Source of the DNA: Candidatus Corynebacterium faecipullorum
GTDB lineage: Bacteria > Actinomycetota > Actinomycetes > Mycobacteriales > Mycobacteriaceae
Assembly: GCA_019114925.1 (NCBI GenBank)
Contig: DXEO01000071.1
Location: 1-14,818, forward strand
Reading direction: 5' to 3'
DNA: 14,818 nt
The notes under the pieces were generated by a model. That model ran no database searches. It was not told the DNA's origin and saw only the letters and a program-made list of their open reading frames with translations. Positions 13,875 through 14,818 of this stretch are shown here, piece after piece. Positions within the stretch are counted from its first letter, which is position 1, and each line of letters opens with the position of its first letter. The position numbers were made by a program, and so were the translations under genes.

Positions 13875-14408
13875 ATGACGTCCTCACACCCGCAGAACGC
13901 ATCTTCTCGCGCCGAACACCCCACGGCCGAAACGTTCAAGCCCACTCGCGAACACCTCCTCGGCATTGGCATTCTCGCCGCCATAGCTTTTCTCAGCATT
14001 GGCTGGGCCCCGAAATACCTCTTCTGGGTGCTCATATTCCCCGTGCTGGCCATCTGGTGGGTCCTGCGGGCCCGCACCACCGTGGACAGCAAAGGCTTGC
14101 GCATTACCTATGGCTTCCGCGGCCCTAAACACATCGCGTGGAAGGACTTCAAAGGGATCGGCTTCCAACGCTCGAAGGCCTATGCCCGCACCACGAAGGG
14201 CGAAAAGTTCAACCTGCCGGGAGTGACTTTCAACTCCCTCCCCCGCCTTGCCGCCGCTTCCAATGGCCGTATCCCGGACGCCCTGACCGCAGGCCGCGAC
14301 GCCGCCGATGACAAGGTGGTCATCGTCCACCGCGATGGCCAACAGATCCTCCTTACCAAGGAGGAATACTCCCAGTACCTCAAGAAACACCCCGAACTGA
14401 AAGATTAA
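13875..14408 (+). CDS. small membrane protein with bacterial PH-like domain
   Basis: A 177-residue protein. A polar N terminus is followed by two predicted membrane helices at about 28-44 and 48-65 with a very short loop. A soluble C-terminal domain of about 68-150 then follows the TVDSKGLRITYGFRG...IAWKDFKGI pattern of the actinobacterial bPH_6 / Cfp6-type PH domain. By topology both termini should be on the same side, probably cytoplasmic. Its function is unknown. A gene of this kind sits between ilvD and ilvB in other corynebacteria, as I recall. The ATG at 13875 has no ribosome-binding site. Its stop is 2 bp before the ilvD ATG, so the two genes are co-transcribed and probably coupled. 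Confidence 0.88.
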   Translation: MTSSHPQNASSRAEHPTAETFKPTREHLLGIGILAAIAFLSIGWAPKYLFWVLIFPVLAIWWVLRARTTVDSKGLRITYGFRGPKHIAWKDFKGIGFQRSKAYARTTKGEKFNLPGVTFNSLPRLAAASNGRIPDALTAGRDAADDKVVIVHRDGQQILLTKEEYSQYLKKHPELKD

Positions 14409-14410
14409 CC

Positions 14411-14818
14411 ATGTACCCTCTCCGCTCTAAAGTCACCACCGTTGGCCGCCAGGCATCTGGTGCCCGCGCGCTGTGGCGCGCGACCGGCTCCAAGGAGAGT
14501 GACTTCGGCAAGCCGATCGTTGCCATCTCCAACTCCTTTACCCAGTTCGTTCCCGGCCACGTCCACCTCAAGAACGTCGGCGACATCGTGGCCGATGCCA
14601 TCCGCGAAGCCGGCGGCGTGCCGAAGGAGTTCAACACCATTGCTGTTGACGATGGCATCGCCATGGGCCACAGCGGCATGCTCTATTCCCTGCCGTCGCG
14701 AGAGATCATCTCCGATTCCATCGAGTACATGGTCAATGCCCACACTGCCGATGCCTTGGTGTGCATCTCCAACTGCGACAAGATCACCCATGGCATGCTG
14801 AATGCCGCGCTGCGTCTG
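14411..14818 (+). CDS. ilvD: dihydroxy-acid dehydratase, 3'-truncated by the window edge
   Basis: Dehydrates 2,3-dihydroxy-isovalerate and 2,3-dihydroxy-3-methylvalerate, the third common step of isoleucine/valine synthesis, using an Fe-S cluster and Mg. The visible 136 residues, of about 610 expected, follow the E. coli-type enzyme closely: NSFTQFVPGHVHL (41-53), EFNTIAVDDGIAMGHSGMLYSLPSRE (73-98, with the Mg ligand Asp81), and SNCDK (120-124) with the cluster cysteine Cys122 and the Mg-site lysine Lys124. The next residues read ITHGM where I recall ITPGM in E. coli and M. tuberculosis. The ATG is 2 bp after the PH-domain gene stop with only a weak AAAGAT upstream, which favours coupled translation. 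It is divergent from ilvBNC, so the four Ile/Val enzymes are controlled from one intergenic region. Confidence 0.96.
   Translation, partial: MYPLRSKVTTVGRQASGARALWRATGSKESDFGKPIVAISNSFTQFVPGHVHLKNVGDIVADAIREAGGVPKEFNTIAVDDGIAMGHSGMLYSLPSREIISDSIEYMVNAHTADALVCISNCDKITHGMLNAALRL

Noticed and set aside
14358..14367. Perfect Shine-Dalgarno-like AAGGAGGAAT inside the PH-domain gene
   Set aside because: No start codon with an open frame follows at a usable distance, and the ilvD ATG is more than 40 nt away. It encodes Lys-Glu-Glu of the PH-domain protein.

Overview
The window looks like a chromosomal segment from a Corynebacterium. The evidence is the gene order, the high-GC codon usage, the long ACT-domain form of SerA, and an ilvBNC operon with a leader-peptide attenuator. 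From memory, the order ilvD - PH-domain protein - ilvBNC - serA - leuB - cNMP/CBS protein - DnaQ-like exonuclease - FAH-family protein matches the Corynebacterium glutamicum backbone. I cannot name the species.

Left end (1-1866): the 3' part of an isochorismate synthase gene on the + strand runs tail to tail into an FAH-family gene on the - strand. The FAH-family protein is probably an oxaloacetate decarboxylase-like enzyme. From there to about 13.74 kb every gene is on the - strand.

1986-5509: leuB is followed by a multidomain cNMP/CBS/DUF294 protein and a DnaQ-like exonuclease. The last two genes abut exactly (TAG then ATG). 5645-7231 is serA. 7276-9982 holds two genes not needed for amino-acid synthesis: a lipoprotein of unknown function and a DUF262 (GmrSD N-domain-like) protein. 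They sit between serA and ilvC. A very strong terminator hairpin separates the DUF262 gene from ilvC, and a pair of 11-bp direct repeats 20 bp apart lies in its upstream region.

10095-13740: ilvC, ilvN and ilvB, preceded by a 17-codon leader peptide (MIIIRLHLVVVPGRREP) and an intrinsic terminator. Together these form a transcriptional attenuator. Divergent from it on the + strand are a small membrane PH-domain gene and the 5' part of ilvD, which runs off the right edge.

Function: IlvBN, IlvC and IlvD catalyse the common isoleucine/valine pathway and LeuB a leucine step. SerA starts serine synthesis. The attenuator gives a direct link from Ile/Leu/Val-tRNA charging to ilvBNC transcription. 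Points most worth a second look are the attenuator and its small alternative hairpins, the DUF262 gene with its repeated putative operator, the uncharacterised lipoprotein, and the cNMP/CBS/DUF294-exonuclease pair. I saw no tRNA, rRNA, CRISPR array, insertion sequence or integrase.
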